Source of the DNA: Betaproteobacteria bacterium
Lineage (GTDB): Bacteria > Pseudomonadota > Gammaproteobacteria > Burkholderiales > Burkholderiaceae_C
Direction of reading: 5' to 3'
Assembly (NCBI GenBank): GCA_005884255.1
Contig: VBDL01000101.1
Span: 1-14,161 of the forward strand
Length of the DNA stretch: 14,161 nt
Shown: piece by piece, positions 1 through 7,441 of the stretch
Layout of the letters: the number at the start of each line of letters is the position of its first letter
How positions within the stretch are numbered: the stretch's first letter is position 1
Position numbers and translations under genes: made by a program
Notes under the pieces: generated by a model
Seen by the model: the letters and a program-made list of their open reading frames with translations, nothing else
Databases searched by the model: none
What the model was told of the DNA's origin: nothing

Positions 1-1
1 G

Positions 2-844
2 CTCGTCAAGCGGCGCCAGGTCATCACCGTGCACGATGCGTCGGTGGTGCGCGTGCCGCAGGCGTTCCGCTTCAGCTTCCGCCTGTGGTACCGGCTGCTG
101 GTCGGCGTGATCGCGCGGCGCGCGCCGCTGACGATGGCGGTGTCGCAGTTCTCTGCCGCCGAGGCCGAGAGCTGCTTCGGCGCGCCGCGCGAGCGGCTGC
201 GCATCGGCACCGAAGGCTGGCAGCACCTCGCACGCATCGACAGCGACGCCAGCGTGATCGAGCGCCACGGCCTGCGCGGCGTGCCGTTCGCGCTGGCGGT
301 GAGCAGCCCCACGCCGAACAAGAACTTCGCGGCCATCGCGCAGGCGCTGCAGATGATGGGCGACCAAGCGCCGCGCTGCGTGGTGGTCGGCGCGGCCGAT
401 GGCGGCATCTTCCGCGACGCGCCGATCGCTCACGAGCGGATCGTGCGCGTCGGCTACGTCAGCGACGAAGAGCTGAAGGCGCTGTACGAGCACGCGAGCT
501 GCTTCGTCTTCCCGTCGTTCTACGAGGGCTTCGGCATTCCGGCGCTGGAGGCGATGGCCTGCGGTTGCCCGGTGATAGCGTCCACCGCGCCGGCGCTGCG
601 CGAGGTGTGCGCCGGCGCCGCGCTGTACTTCGACCCGGCGCAGCCGGCCGAGCTCGCGCAATGCCTGCGCACGGTGTTCGCCGATGCGCAGTTGCGTACG
701 CGCATGAGCCGCTCGGGCCACGTGCGCGCACAGGTGCATTCGTGCTCGCCGGTCTGCGCGGGCCGAGGGCGCCGGGTGACCGGCTGCGTTCATGTCCCCC
801 GGCGGCCTGATCCCGCGCCGCTGTCTGCGCAAGGGGGCCACTGA
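2..844 (+). CDS. Glycosyltransferase family 4 (GT4-type, GT-B fold), 5'-truncated by window edge
   Basis: The reading frame is open from the first bases (LVKRRQVITVHDASVV), so the true start lies upstream; the ATG at 29 is internal, inside the typical 'vvtiHDa' strand. The product transfers a sugar from an activated donor to the growing lipid-linked EPS repeat unit in the cytoplasm; donor and acceptor cannot be told. Visible GT4 hallmarks are a nucleotide-binding-domain start (ALAVSSPTPNKNFAAIAQAL), the G-Y-V-S-D-E-E-L segment, and the E-x7-E signature YEGFGIPALEAMACGCPVI (about 521-570). The last 40 or so codons (after MSRSGHVRAQ) do not look like a normal GT4 tail: they turn Arg/Pro/Cys rich and third-position GC falls, so a frameshift near 725-760 is possible. 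It ends directly against the GTG of the flippase gene, suggesting one operon. The family call is firm, the C-terminus uncertain. Confidence 0.88.
   Translation, partial: LVKRRQVITVHDASVVRVPQAFRFSFRLWYRLLVGVIARRAPLTMAVSQFSAAEAESCFGAPRERLRIGTEGWQHLARIDSDASVIERHGLRGVPFALAVSSPTPNKNFAAIAQALQMMGDQAPRCVVVGAADGGIFRDAPIAHERIVRVGYVSDEELKALYEHASCFVFPSFYEGFGIPALEAMACGCPVIASTAPALREVCAGAALYFDPAQPAELAQCLRTVFADAQLRTRMSRSGHVRAQVHSCSPVCAGRGRRVTGCVHVPRRPDPAPLSAQGGH
831..837 (+). promoter_or_regulatory. Ribosome binding site supporting a GTG start at 845
   Basis: AAGGGGG lies 7 nt before GTG 845, while the first in-frame ATG (854) would be 16 nt away. This favours the GTG start for the flippase gene, immediately after the upstream TGA. 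Confidence 0.45.
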
Positions 845-2146
845 GTGTCCCGCATGCCCAGCACCTCGTTGCTCATCGCCGCACCGCCGGTGCCGCCGGC
901 CGCGCCGTCCACCGGTCGCGCGCTGGCCTTCGTCTATGCGGGCTATTTGTTCCGCTACGTCTACCTGCTGATCCTCATCCCGTTCTACGGCCGCGTGCTC
1001 GGCGCGCAGGAGTATGGCCGCGTGCTGGCGGCGATGTCGCTGTACCAGATGGTGTGGATGCTCACCGAGTACGGCTTTCCGCTGGCCGGTGCGCGCGACA
1101 TTGCGGCGGCCGGCAATGACACGCGCCGCGTCGGTGCGCTGTATGCGCAGCAGATGAACGCGCGCTGGCTGATGGCGGTGCCGGGGCTGCTGCTCGGTGT
1201 GGTGGGCACGCTGGCTTCGCCGCTGTTGCGCGAGACGCCGCTGTTCGGCCTGCTGGCCACCGCCAACGGCCTGATGGCGGCCTTCAACCTCGGCTGGTTC
1301 TACCAGGGGCGGCTGCGCTTCGGCACCTCGGTGGTGTTCGAGCTGATCGGCTTCGCGATCAACCTGCCGCTGATCCTGCTGTCGGTGCACGGGCCCGGCG
1401 ACGGCGCGCGCGTGCTCGGTGCGTTGCTCGCGTCGACCATCATCTGCACGCTAGCCGCACATGCGTATGCGCTGCGTGGCATCGAGCGCGTGCGCGCCGG
1501 CTGGCGCGAGTCGCTCGCGCTGGTGCGCTCGTCGACCGCGCTGTTCGCCCACAAGGGCGTGACGCTGATGATGGCCAGCTCGTCGACGTATCTGCTGAGC
1601 CTGTTCGCGCCGGCCGCGCAGGTCGGCTGGTATGGCGCCGCCGAGCGGCTGGCGGCCGTGGGCCTGAGCCTGATGCAACCGGCCAACCACGTGCTGGTGG
1701 GCACGGTGGCGTCGCGCATCGGCGCGCGCGAGACGCGCTCGCAGGCCTATTCGCTGATGCGCGTGAGCCTGCTGCTGATGACGGCCTTCGGCGTGCTGCT
1801 GCTGGCCGGCACCTGGCTGCTCGCGCGGCCGATGGTGCCGCTGATCCTCGGGCCCGAGTTCATGCCGACGGTGCCGATGCTCTATGTGCTGGCGCTGACC
1901 TTTCCGCTCGCCGCCTTCGGCCAGGTGACGAGCACCTATGTGCTGATTCCGCTGCGCCGCGACACGCTGGTCTCGCTGAGCAGCCTGTTCGGCGCGCTGG
2001 CCACGCTGGTGGCAATCCTCGTGCTCGCGCCGCTGGCGGGCGGACTGGGTGTGGCGTGGGCGCGCTGCGCCGGCAGCGTGCTGCTGGCCGCGGTGCTGCT
2101 GGCGATTCTCGTGAAACAAGGTTTGCTGCAAAGGATCTTCCGATGA
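845..2146 (+). CDS. Wzx-like oligosaccharide flippase (polysaccharide biosynthesis/MOP family)
   Basis: This 433-aa, very hydrophobic protein has repeated membrane segments throughout. They start with a long N-terminal pair (ALAFVYAGYLFRYVYLLILI) and end with paired C-terminal helices (LVSLSSLFGALATLVAILVL and the last 30 residues). Length and pattern match MOP-superfamily O-antigen/EPS flippases (PF01943/PF13440 type, 400-480 aa, 12 or more helices). The segment RVLGAQEYGRVLAAMSLYQM is the usual 'lG.aeYG......' signature after helix 1. Such proteins move undecaprenyl-diphosphate-linked repeat units from the cytoplasmic to the periplasmic face of the inner membrane. The start is taken as GTG 845 because of its ribosome site; ATG 854 would remove only three residues. 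The stop overlaps the next ATG by 4 nt (ATGA), indicating translational coupling. A polymerase (Wzy) is less likely because the early YG motif and helix spacing fit Wzx. Confidence 0.88.
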   Translation: MSRMPSTSLLIAAPPVPPAAPSTGRALAFVYAGYLFRYVYLLILIPFYGRVLGAQEYGRVLAAMSLYQMVWMLTEYGFPLAGARDIAAAGNDTRRVGALYAQQMNARWLMAVPGLLLGVVGTLASPLLRETPLFGLLATANGLMAAFNLGWFYQGRLRFGTSVVFELIGFAINLPLILLSVHGPGDGARVLGALLASTIICTLAAHAYALRGIERVRAGWRESLALVRSSTALFAHKGVTLMMASSSTYLLSLFAPAAQVGWYGAAERLAAVGLSLMQPANHVLVGTVASRIGARETRSQAYSLMRVSLLLMTAFGVLLLAGTWLLARPMVPLILGPEFMPTVPMLYVLALTFPLAAFGQVTSTYVLIPLRRDTLVSLSSLFGALATLVAILVLAPLAGGLGVAWARCAGSVLLAAVLLAILVKQGLLQRIFR

Positions 2147-3024
2147 ACATCGTGGTGGGCATCGCGACCGCCGGCCGGCGCGAACAGCTGTGGCGCACCT
2201 TCGGCGAGCTGGCGCGGCAGAAGCGTGCGCCGGCGCGCGTGGTGGTCTGCCCCGCAGCGCTCGACGACTACGACCCGGCCTGCGGCGCGCTGCTCGCGTG
2301 CCCGGTGCACGTGGTGCACGGGCCGCGCGGCCTCACCGCGCAGCGCAACCTGATCCTCGCGGCGAGCAGCGATGCCGACGTGCTGGTGTTCTTCGACGAC
2401 GACTACTACCCGGAGCCCGACTACCTCGACGAGGTGTCGCGCCTCTTCGATGCCCGACGCGACGTGGTGGTGGCCACCAACCGCCCGTTGCTCGATGGCG
2501 CGGTCGGCCCCGGGCTCTCGCACGACGAGGCGCTGCAGGCGCTGGAACTCGCGGCATCTCTGCGGCCGGCGGGCGCGGTGCTGCCCACCTACGGCGGCTA
2601 TGGCTGCAACATGGCGCTGCGCATGGCGCCTGTGCTGCACCACGGCGTGCGCTTCGACGAGAACCTGCCGCTCTATGGCTGGCTGGAGGACATCGATTTC
2701 AGCCGCCGGCTCGCGGCGCATGGCCGCATCGTCAAGTACACCGCGCTGCGCGGTGTGCATCTGGGCAGCAAGCGCGGCCGCACCTCGGGGTTGAAGCTGG
2801 GCTACTCGCAGATCGCCAACCCGGTGTACATGCTGCGCAAGGGCAGTCTCTCCTTCGGCTATGCGCTGAAGCACCTGCTGCGCAACGTGGCGAAAAACGC
2901 CGCGCGTGCGCTGTGGCCCGAACCCTGGGTCGACCGCCGCGGGCGGCTCAAAGGCAACTGCCTGGCCATGCTCGATCTGGCGCGAGGCCGCATCGCACCC
3001 GGACGCATCCGTCACTTGAAATGA
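2143..3024 (+). CDS. Glycosyltransferase family 2
   Basis: This 293-aa GT-A-fold glycosyltransferase should add one sugar to the EPS repeat unit from a nucleotide-sugar donor on the cytoplasmic face. Visible are the N-terminal donor-binding strand (MNIVVGIATAGRREQLWRT, residues 1-19), the metal-binding acidic run FFDDDYYPEPDY (D85-D87, DxD-like), the acceptor-loop pattern GGYGCNMALR (151-160), and the catalytic-base motif WLEDIDFSRRL (E182/D183). No C-terminal membrane helices are seen, so it is probably soluble or peripheral. The ATG at 2143 overlaps the flippase stop (ATGA) and gives the canonical N-terminus; an in-frame start at 2056 would overlap the flippase by about 90 nt and add unrelated residues. 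Its own stop again overlaps the next ATG by 4 nt. The specific sugar cannot be read from sequence. Confidence 0.92.
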   Translation: MNIVVGIATAGRREQLWRTFGELARQKRAPARVVVCPAALDDYDPACGALLACPVHVVHGPRGLTAQRNLILAASSDADVLVFFDDDYYPEPDYLDEVSRLFDARRDVVVATNRPLLDGAVGPGLSHDEALQALELAASLRPAGAVLPTYGGYGCNMALRMAPVLHHGVRFDENLPLYGWLEDIDFSRRLAAHGRIVKYTALRGVHLGSKRGRTSGLKLGYSQIANPVYMLRKGSLSFGYALKHLLRNVAKNAARALWPEPWVDRRGRLKGNCLAMLDLARGRIAPGRIRHLK

Positions 3025-4085
3025 AAGCCATCTGTCTCGTCGGTGATTTCTACAACCTCGGCGATGCGTTCCTCGCCGAGACGCAGGCGCTGCACCTCGC
3101 CGCGCGCGGCGGCGGTGTGCAGGTGACGCTCGCGCCGTACCAGGCGCCGCCCGAGGGCATGGCGTCGCACTTCGATCGCCTGCGCCTGCGCGTGCTGCCG
3201 ATGCGTGCGCGGCCCTTGGCCTTTCTCGTGGCCTGTGCGCGCGCCGACCTGTTCATCGGCGGCGGACACGCGGTGCGCGATGCGATCTCCACCGGCTGGC
3301 TGCTGCTCGCGCTGCTGGGCGCATGGCTCGCACGCATCGGCGGCCATCGCGTCGCGCTGGTGGGCGCCGGCGTGAGCCCGGTGCATGGCACGCACAAGCG
3401 CGTGCTGTGGCGCGCGCTGCTGCGCCGCTGCGGCAGCCTGTGCGTGCGCGACGCGGCATCGGCCGACGCGCTGCTCGGCCTCGCGCCGGAACTGAAGCCG
3501 CGCCTGCGCCTCGGCACCGACGTGGCCTTTCTCGCGCTGCCGCCGCCGAATGCCGCGGCGGCGCGCCGCGTGGTCATCGTCTCGCCGGCCATCGACCCGG
3601 GCGAGGCGCGCGATGTCGACGCGCCGCGCATCGTGCGCCTGCTCGATGCGCTGCACCGCCATGGCTGGCTCGACGAGGCGCGCTTCGTCGCGCACGACAT
3701 CCGCGCCGAGTTCGACGGCGACTACTGCGTGCGCCTGGCCGAGCACGTGTGGAACGAGCTCAAGCTGCCGGCGCGCGTGGCCAACAGCGCGATCGGCTCG
3801 CGGCTGATCGACAACTACCGCGAGGCCGCGCTGATCGTCACCGGCCGCCTGCACGGCCTGATCGCCGGTGCGTTGCTGCGCAAGCCGGTGCTCTACACCG
3901 GCGAGGCGGCGCGCAAGCTGCAGCCCTTCGGCGAGCGCTTCGGCTTCCCTTGCGCGCGACTCGATGCCGATGATTGGCCTGCCGAAGTGCAACGCCTGCT
4001 CGCGCAGCTGCAGCGCATCGACGCCGCCGCCACCGAGACGATGCTGGAGCACCTGCGCCGCGAGGCCAGTGTGAATTTCGAATGA
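3021..4085 (+). CDS. Polysaccharide pyruvyl transferase family protein
   Basis: This 354-aa protein belongs to the PF04230 family, which transfers pyruvate from phosphoenolpyruvate onto a sugar to form a 4,6- or 3,4-ketal, giving the polymer negative charge. Visible family landmarks are the N-terminal GDFYNLGD (8-15), LFIGGGHAVRDA (77-88, GGG), ALVGAGVSPVHG (112-123), CVRDAASADAL (141-151), TDVAF (166-170), and the C-terminal TGRLHGLIAGALLRKPVLY (274-292). The last is the most diagnostic segment of the family (R/H-H-G...A...G.P). Start ATG 3021 overlaps the GT2 stop (ATGA), and the stop overlaps the next gene the same way. It is placed between repeat-unit glycosyltransferases and acyltransferases, as expected for a decoration enzyme. 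Some family members act on other substrates, so ketal-pyruvate formation is inferred. Confidence 0.92.
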   Translation: MKAICLVGDFYNLGDAFLAETQALHLAARGGGVQVTLAPYQAPPEGMASHFDRLRLRVLPMRARPLAFLVACARADLFIGGGHAVRDAISTGWLLLALLGAWLARIGGHRVALVGAGVSPVHGTHKRVLWRALLRRCGSLCVRDAASADALLGLAPELKPRLRLGTDVAFLALPPPNAAAARRVVIVSPAIDPGEARDVDAPRIVRLLDALHRHGWLDEARFVAHDIRAEFDGDYCVRLAEHVWNELKLPARVANSAIGSRLIDNYREAALIVTGRLHGLIAGALLRKPVLYTGEAARKLQPFGERFGFPCARLDADDWPAEVQRLLAQLQRIDAAATETMLEHLRREASVNFE

Positions 4086-5140
4086 GTGATGAGCGGATAC
4101 GCCTGCAGTTGCTCGACGTCGCGCGCTTCGCCGCCGCGCTGGCGGTGCTCGGCTTCCACTACCTCTTCAACGGCATCGCCAACGGCAAGGTGGCATCGAT
4201 CAACCATGTGCCCGGCCTCGTCGACGTGGCGCGCTACGGCTACCTCGGCGTGGATTTGTTCTTCATCGTCAGCGGCTACGTGATCCTGCGCTCGGTGCGC
4301 GGCAAGACGGCGCAGGCCTTCGCGCTGTCGCGCGCGCAGCGCCTGTATCCGGCCTTCTGGGTCGCGGTGCTCGTGACCAGCGCCTTCGCCGCCGTGTGGG
4401 GAGGCGCGCGCATGGGCGTCAGCGCGCCGCAGCTGCTCGCCAACCTGACGATGGCCGCGCCGCTGTTCAGGCAGGACTGGGTCGACGGCGTGTACTGGAC
4501 GCTGGCCTACGAGCTGCGCTTCTATGCCGCGGTGTGGCTGCTGCTGTGGCTGCGCCCGGCGGCGCGGCTGGAGCGCTGGGCACTCGGGTGGATCGGCGTG
4601 CTGATGCTGGCGCACCTGCTCGGGTGGCAGCGCTGGCCCTTGCTCGGCGGCTACTACGTGTTCTTCGCGGCGGGTTGCTTGCTCGCGGTGGCGGGCGAGC
4701 GGCCGCTGCGCTGGTGGGCGCTGCCGATGCTCACGGCGCTGGCGTTGTGCATCGACGTCGCGATGCAGGAGGCGCACGAGAAGACGCTGGCCACCGGCGT
4801 GGCGTTCTCGCCGGTCGTCGCCGCCGTGTTCGTGGCGCTGTGCTTCGCCTTCTTCGCGCTGCTGAACACGCGGCGCGGTGGTGCGCTGCGCGTGCCCGGC
4901 GCACGGCTGATGGGGGGCTTGAGCTATCCGCTGTACCTCGTGCACGCGCACATCGGCTACATGCTGCTGTCCCGGTTTGCCGACGAGCAGCACAAGGCGC
5001 TGGCCTATGCGCTGGTGATCGCCGTCGTGCTCGGCATCGCGGCGGCGATCCATCTCGGCATCGAGCGAGCGCTGGCGGCGCGCTGGCGTGCATTGTTCAG
5101 CGCCACCCTCGGCGCAGCCTGGGGGGCTCGCCATGCATGA
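4082..5140 (+). CDS. Membrane acyltransferase, family 3 (first of two)
   Basis: This 352-aa polytopic membrane protein of the acyltransferase-3 family (PF01757; OafA/ExoZ/NodX type) is expected to O-acetylate or otherwise acylate the EPS repeat unit. Family landmarks are the N-terminal LLDVARFAAALAVLGFHY with the conserved His (H26), the GYLGVDLFFIVSGYVI segment (53-68), the following basic R-x-x-R-L-Y-P motif (RAQRLYPAFW, 84-93), and a late YPLYLVHAHIGY segment near residue 280. About ten hydrophobic helices can be counted. It has no C-terminal SGNH domain, unlike the longer OafA subclass. The ATG at 4082 shares ATGA with the pyruvyl transferase stop. The 3' end overlaps the second acyltransferase by 8 nt. 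Acyl group and target sugar are unknown. Confidence 0.92.
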   Translation: MSDERIRLQLLDVARFAAALAVLGFHYLFNGIANGKVASINHVPGLVDVARYGYLGVDLFFIVSGYVILRSVRGKTAQAFALSRAQRLYPAFWVAVLVTSAFAAVWGGARMGVSAPQLLANLTMAAPLFRQDWVDGVYWTLAYELRFYAAVWLLLWLRPAARLERWALGWIGVLMLAHLLGWQRWPLLGGYYVFFAAGCLLAVAGERPLRWWALPMLTALALCIDVAMQEAHEKTLATGVAFSPVVAAVFVALCFAFFALLNTRRGGALRVPGARLMGGLSYPLYLVHAHIGYMLLSRFADEQHKALAYALVIAVVLGIAAAIHLGIERALAARWRALFSATLGAAWGARHA

Positions 5141-6257
5141 CGCGACCCGCATCGATGCCGTCGACGGCCTGCGCGCGCTGGCGATGAGCCTGGTCATTGC
5201 GCAGCACTGCGGGCTCATGCCTTGCGGCTGGATCGGCGTGTGGCTGTTCTACGTGATCTCGGGCTACGTGATCACGCGCGGCTTTCTCGGCGAGCGCGAC
5301 GCGGACTCGAGCACCGGCGAGCGTTATCGCAGCTTCCTGTGGCGGCGCGCGCTGCGCATCGTGCCGGTGTATCTGCTGTACCTCGGCCTCAACGTGCTCA
5401 TCCTGTGGCCGCGGCCGGAGCACGCGGCCGCGTGGCGCGAGCTGCCGTCGCTGCTCGGCTTCGTCTTCAACTGGCAGATGATCTTCGCCGGCAGCGCGTG
5501 GGGACCGTTCGGCCACCTGTGGACCTTGAGCATCGAGCAGCAGTTCTACCTCGTGTTCCCGCTGCTCGTGCTGCTGCTGCCCGCGCGCATGCAGTGGCGC
5601 GCGACAGTGGCGCTGGTGCTCGCGGGCCCGTTGCTGCGCTGGGCCTGGTCGAGCGCGTTGCCGTTCGACGATGCCGGCCAGCGCGCGTTCGCGGTGTATG
5701 CGGCGTCGTTCTGCCATGCCGACGCCTTCCTGCTCGGCTCGCTGATCGCGCGCAGTGGCGCGCGGCTGCCGGCAGCCCCGCGGTTGTGGGTTCCCGCGCT
5801 CGGCGCGGCGGCGCTTTACGTCGGCAGCTACATGCTGGTCAATCGCAACCTCGGCGCGCAAGGCATCGATGTGCTGCGCAACGTCGTCTCCGGCGTGCTG
5901 ACGGGCCAGGGCCGCGAGGTCTTGGTCTATGTCGCCGTCGATCTGCTCGCCGCCGCGTTGCTCGTGCAGGCGCTGCGCGGCGGGGCGCTCGCGCGGCTGT
6001 TCGCGTGGGCGCCGCTCGCGCACGTGGGCCGCGTGTCGTACGGCGGCTACCTGTTTCATGCGCTGGTGCTGTGGTGCACGGCCGAGCTCATCGGCGGCAA
6101 GGTGCGCGATCAGGCGCTGTGGCTGCGCTTGCCGCTGTTCGCGGTGGTGTGGGCCGTCACCGTGTTGATCGCGTCGGCGTCGTTCCGCTGGTTCGAGACG
6201 CCGGTGGCACGCTGGGGACGCACGTTGCGCGTCCGGCGTGCTGTGGAGGTGGCATGA
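5133..6257 (+). CDS. Membrane acyltransferase, family 3 (second of two)
   Basis: This 374-aa polytopic acyltransferase-3 protein (PF01757) is distinct in sequence from its neighbour. Visible are RIDAVDGLRALAMSLVIAQH (6-25, conserved His25), WIGVWLFYVISGYVITRGFL (33-52), RRALRIVPVY (71-80), HLWTLSIEQQFYLVFPLL (128-145, the H/W...SIE.Q.Y..FP hallmark), and the late RVSYGGYLFHALVLW segment. It follows the common OafA pattern more closely than the first copy but also lacks an SGNH domain. The ATG at 5133 overlaps the upstream gene by 8 nt, implying co-translation. The two copies are diverged enough that they probably modify different positions or use different acyl groups (inference). The stop at 6257 is followed by a REP-like hairpin rather than the overlap seen elsewhere in the operon. 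Confidence 0.93.
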   Translation: MHDATRIDAVDGLRALAMSLVIAQHCGLMPCGWIGVWLFYVISGYVITRGFLGERDADSSTGERYRSFLWRRALRIVPVYLLYLGLNVLILWPRPEHAAAWRELPSLLGFVFNWQMIFAGSAWGPFGHLWTLSIEQQFYLVFPLLVLLLPARMQWRATVALVLAGPLLRWAWSSALPFDDAGQRAFAVYAASFCHADAFLLGSLIARSGARLPAAPRLWVPALGAAALYVGSYMLVNRNLGAQGIDVLRNVVSGVLTGQGREVLVYVAVDLLAAALLVQALRGGALARLFAWAPLAHVGRVSYGGYLFHALVLWCTAELIGGKVRDQALWLRLPLFAVVWAVTVLIASASFRWFETPVARWGRTLRVRRAVEVA

Positions 6258-6268
6258 GGAGCAGCCTG

Positions 6269-6318
6269 GTAGGGTGGGCTTCAGCCCACGCGTGCCGGTG
6301 GGCTGAAGCCCACCCTAC
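6269..6318. repeat. REP-like paired palindrome, perfect 21-bp inverted repeat
   Basis: The left arm 6269-6289 and right arm 6298-6318 are exact reverse complements around an 8-nt loop (GCGTGCCG). Each arm is itself a small palindrome, GTGGGCT-TC-AGCCCAC on the left and its mirror on the right, so the element can fold as one long hairpin or two short ones, as in BIME-type pairs of REP units. The core GGTGGGCTTCAGCCCACC resembles dispersed intergenic repeats I recall from several proteobacteria, of the kind moved by RAYT (Y1 REP) transposases; that link is from memory and not tested. There is no U-tract, so it is not a classical terminator. It sits 11 nt after one EPS gene and 21 nt before the next, the only sizeable gap in the plus-strand run. 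Confidence 0.85.
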
Positions 6319-6339
6319 GAAGACAACACCGGAGGCCCT

Positions 6340-7441
6340 ATGCGCCTAGGCATCGACGGCGAAGCCCTGCGCTTGCCGCTCTCGGGCGTCGGCCAATACG
6401 TCCATCATTTCTGCCACGAGCTGGAGCAACTCTGGCCGCAAGCCGAGTTCTACGCCTACGCCCGCCTGCCCGCAGAACGCCTTGCACTGCCATCGCCACG
6501 CTGGACGCTGCGCCAGGAGCGCCACGAGGCGCTGCGCAAGCTCCCGTCCTTCCTGTGGCTGAAGACGCGCGGCGCTGCGCTGTGCCGCGAGGACAACCTG
6601 AATGTCTTCTGGGCCGGCCGCACCTTGCTGCCGCACTTGCCGCGCAGCGTGCGCATCGTCAGCACCGTGCACGACCTCAACCACGTGCTGGTGCCCGAGA
6701 CGATGGAATGGCCGACGCTGCTGTCGCACCGCCTGTGGTGGCGCGGCGACCTGCAGCGTGCCGACGCGCTGCTCGCGAACTCGCGCGGCACCGCGCAGCG
6801 GCTGCGCGAGCTCTTCAAGGCGAACTCGCACGATGTCGTGCCGCCGGGCCTCGATGCGCGTTTTCAGCCCGTCTCCGACGCGCTGGAGAGCGAGGCCTTG
6901 CGCATGCTGGGCATCGAACCGCCGTACCTGCTGTCGGTGGCGACGCTGGAGCCGCGCAAAAACGTGCGCACGCTGCTGCAGGCTTTTCTCGCCTTGCGCC
7001 GCGCCGGCGAGTTGCCGGCGCATCGCCTGGTGCTCGCCGGCGCGCGCGGCTGGCGTGACGACGCGCTCGAGGCCGAGCTGCGCGGCGCGCAGAGCGAGGG
7101 CGTGCAGGTGGCCGGCTACATCGCCGACGCGCTGATGCCGGCGCTCTACGCCGGCGCCGATGCGCTCGTCTGCCCGTCGCTGTACGAGGGCTTCGGCATG
7201 CCGGTGCTCGAAGCGCGCGCCTGCGGTGCGCGCGTCGTCGTGTCCGATGTGCCGGAGCTGCGCGAGGCGGGCGGCATGAACGCCGTGGTCGTGACGCCGA
7301 CGGTCGACGGCGTGCGCGAAGGCATCCGCCGCGCGCTGCGCCGCCCGCGCCTCGACGAGCCCGAGCTCGCGCACCGAGGCGCTGAGTCCGGCGAGCACGC
7401 AAGCCGTGCCCGACCACGTTATCGCGGAGCCGCACCGATGA
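6340..7441 (+). CDS. Glycosyltransferase family 4, with apparent C-terminal frameshift
   Basis: A GT-B glycosyltransferase starts at ATG 6340 with GGAGG at 6331-6335. Visible are the N-terminal loop LSGVGQYVHHFCHEL (14-28, acceptor-side glycine motif), STVHDLNHVLVPETM (108-122), ADALLANSRGTAQRL (141-155), LLSVATLEPRKNVRTLLQAF (197-216), and the E-x7-E signature LYEGFGMPVLEARACG (281-296; E283/E291). From about 7360 the frame loses third-position GC, and the +1 frame becomes coding-like with the normal-looking tail ASTQAVPDHVIAEPHR and a TGA at 7439-7441. That TGA overlaps the next ATG as ATGA, the same arrangement as elsewhere in the operon. One extra base near 7350-7375 therefore seems to have removed the stop and fused this gene in frame to the next one (open to 8613, 757 aa). 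The function is addition of one sugar to the EPS unit; the sugar is unknown. Confidence 0.8.

Noticed and set aside
1936..3015. Long minus-strand open frame (359 codons) opposite the GT2 gene
   Set aside because: It is a shadow frame of GC-rich coding DNA: His/Gln/Arg/Ala-rich with no domain pattern, and opposite a well-recognised GT2. The same applies to the long minus-strand frames at 3012-4052, 3893-5218, 5097-6059, 6346-8538 and 11899-13155.
6269..6318. Hairpin as an intrinsic terminator
   Set aside because: There is no U-rich tract after the stem, and co-directional EPS genes continue 21 nt later; a REP-like repeat fits better.
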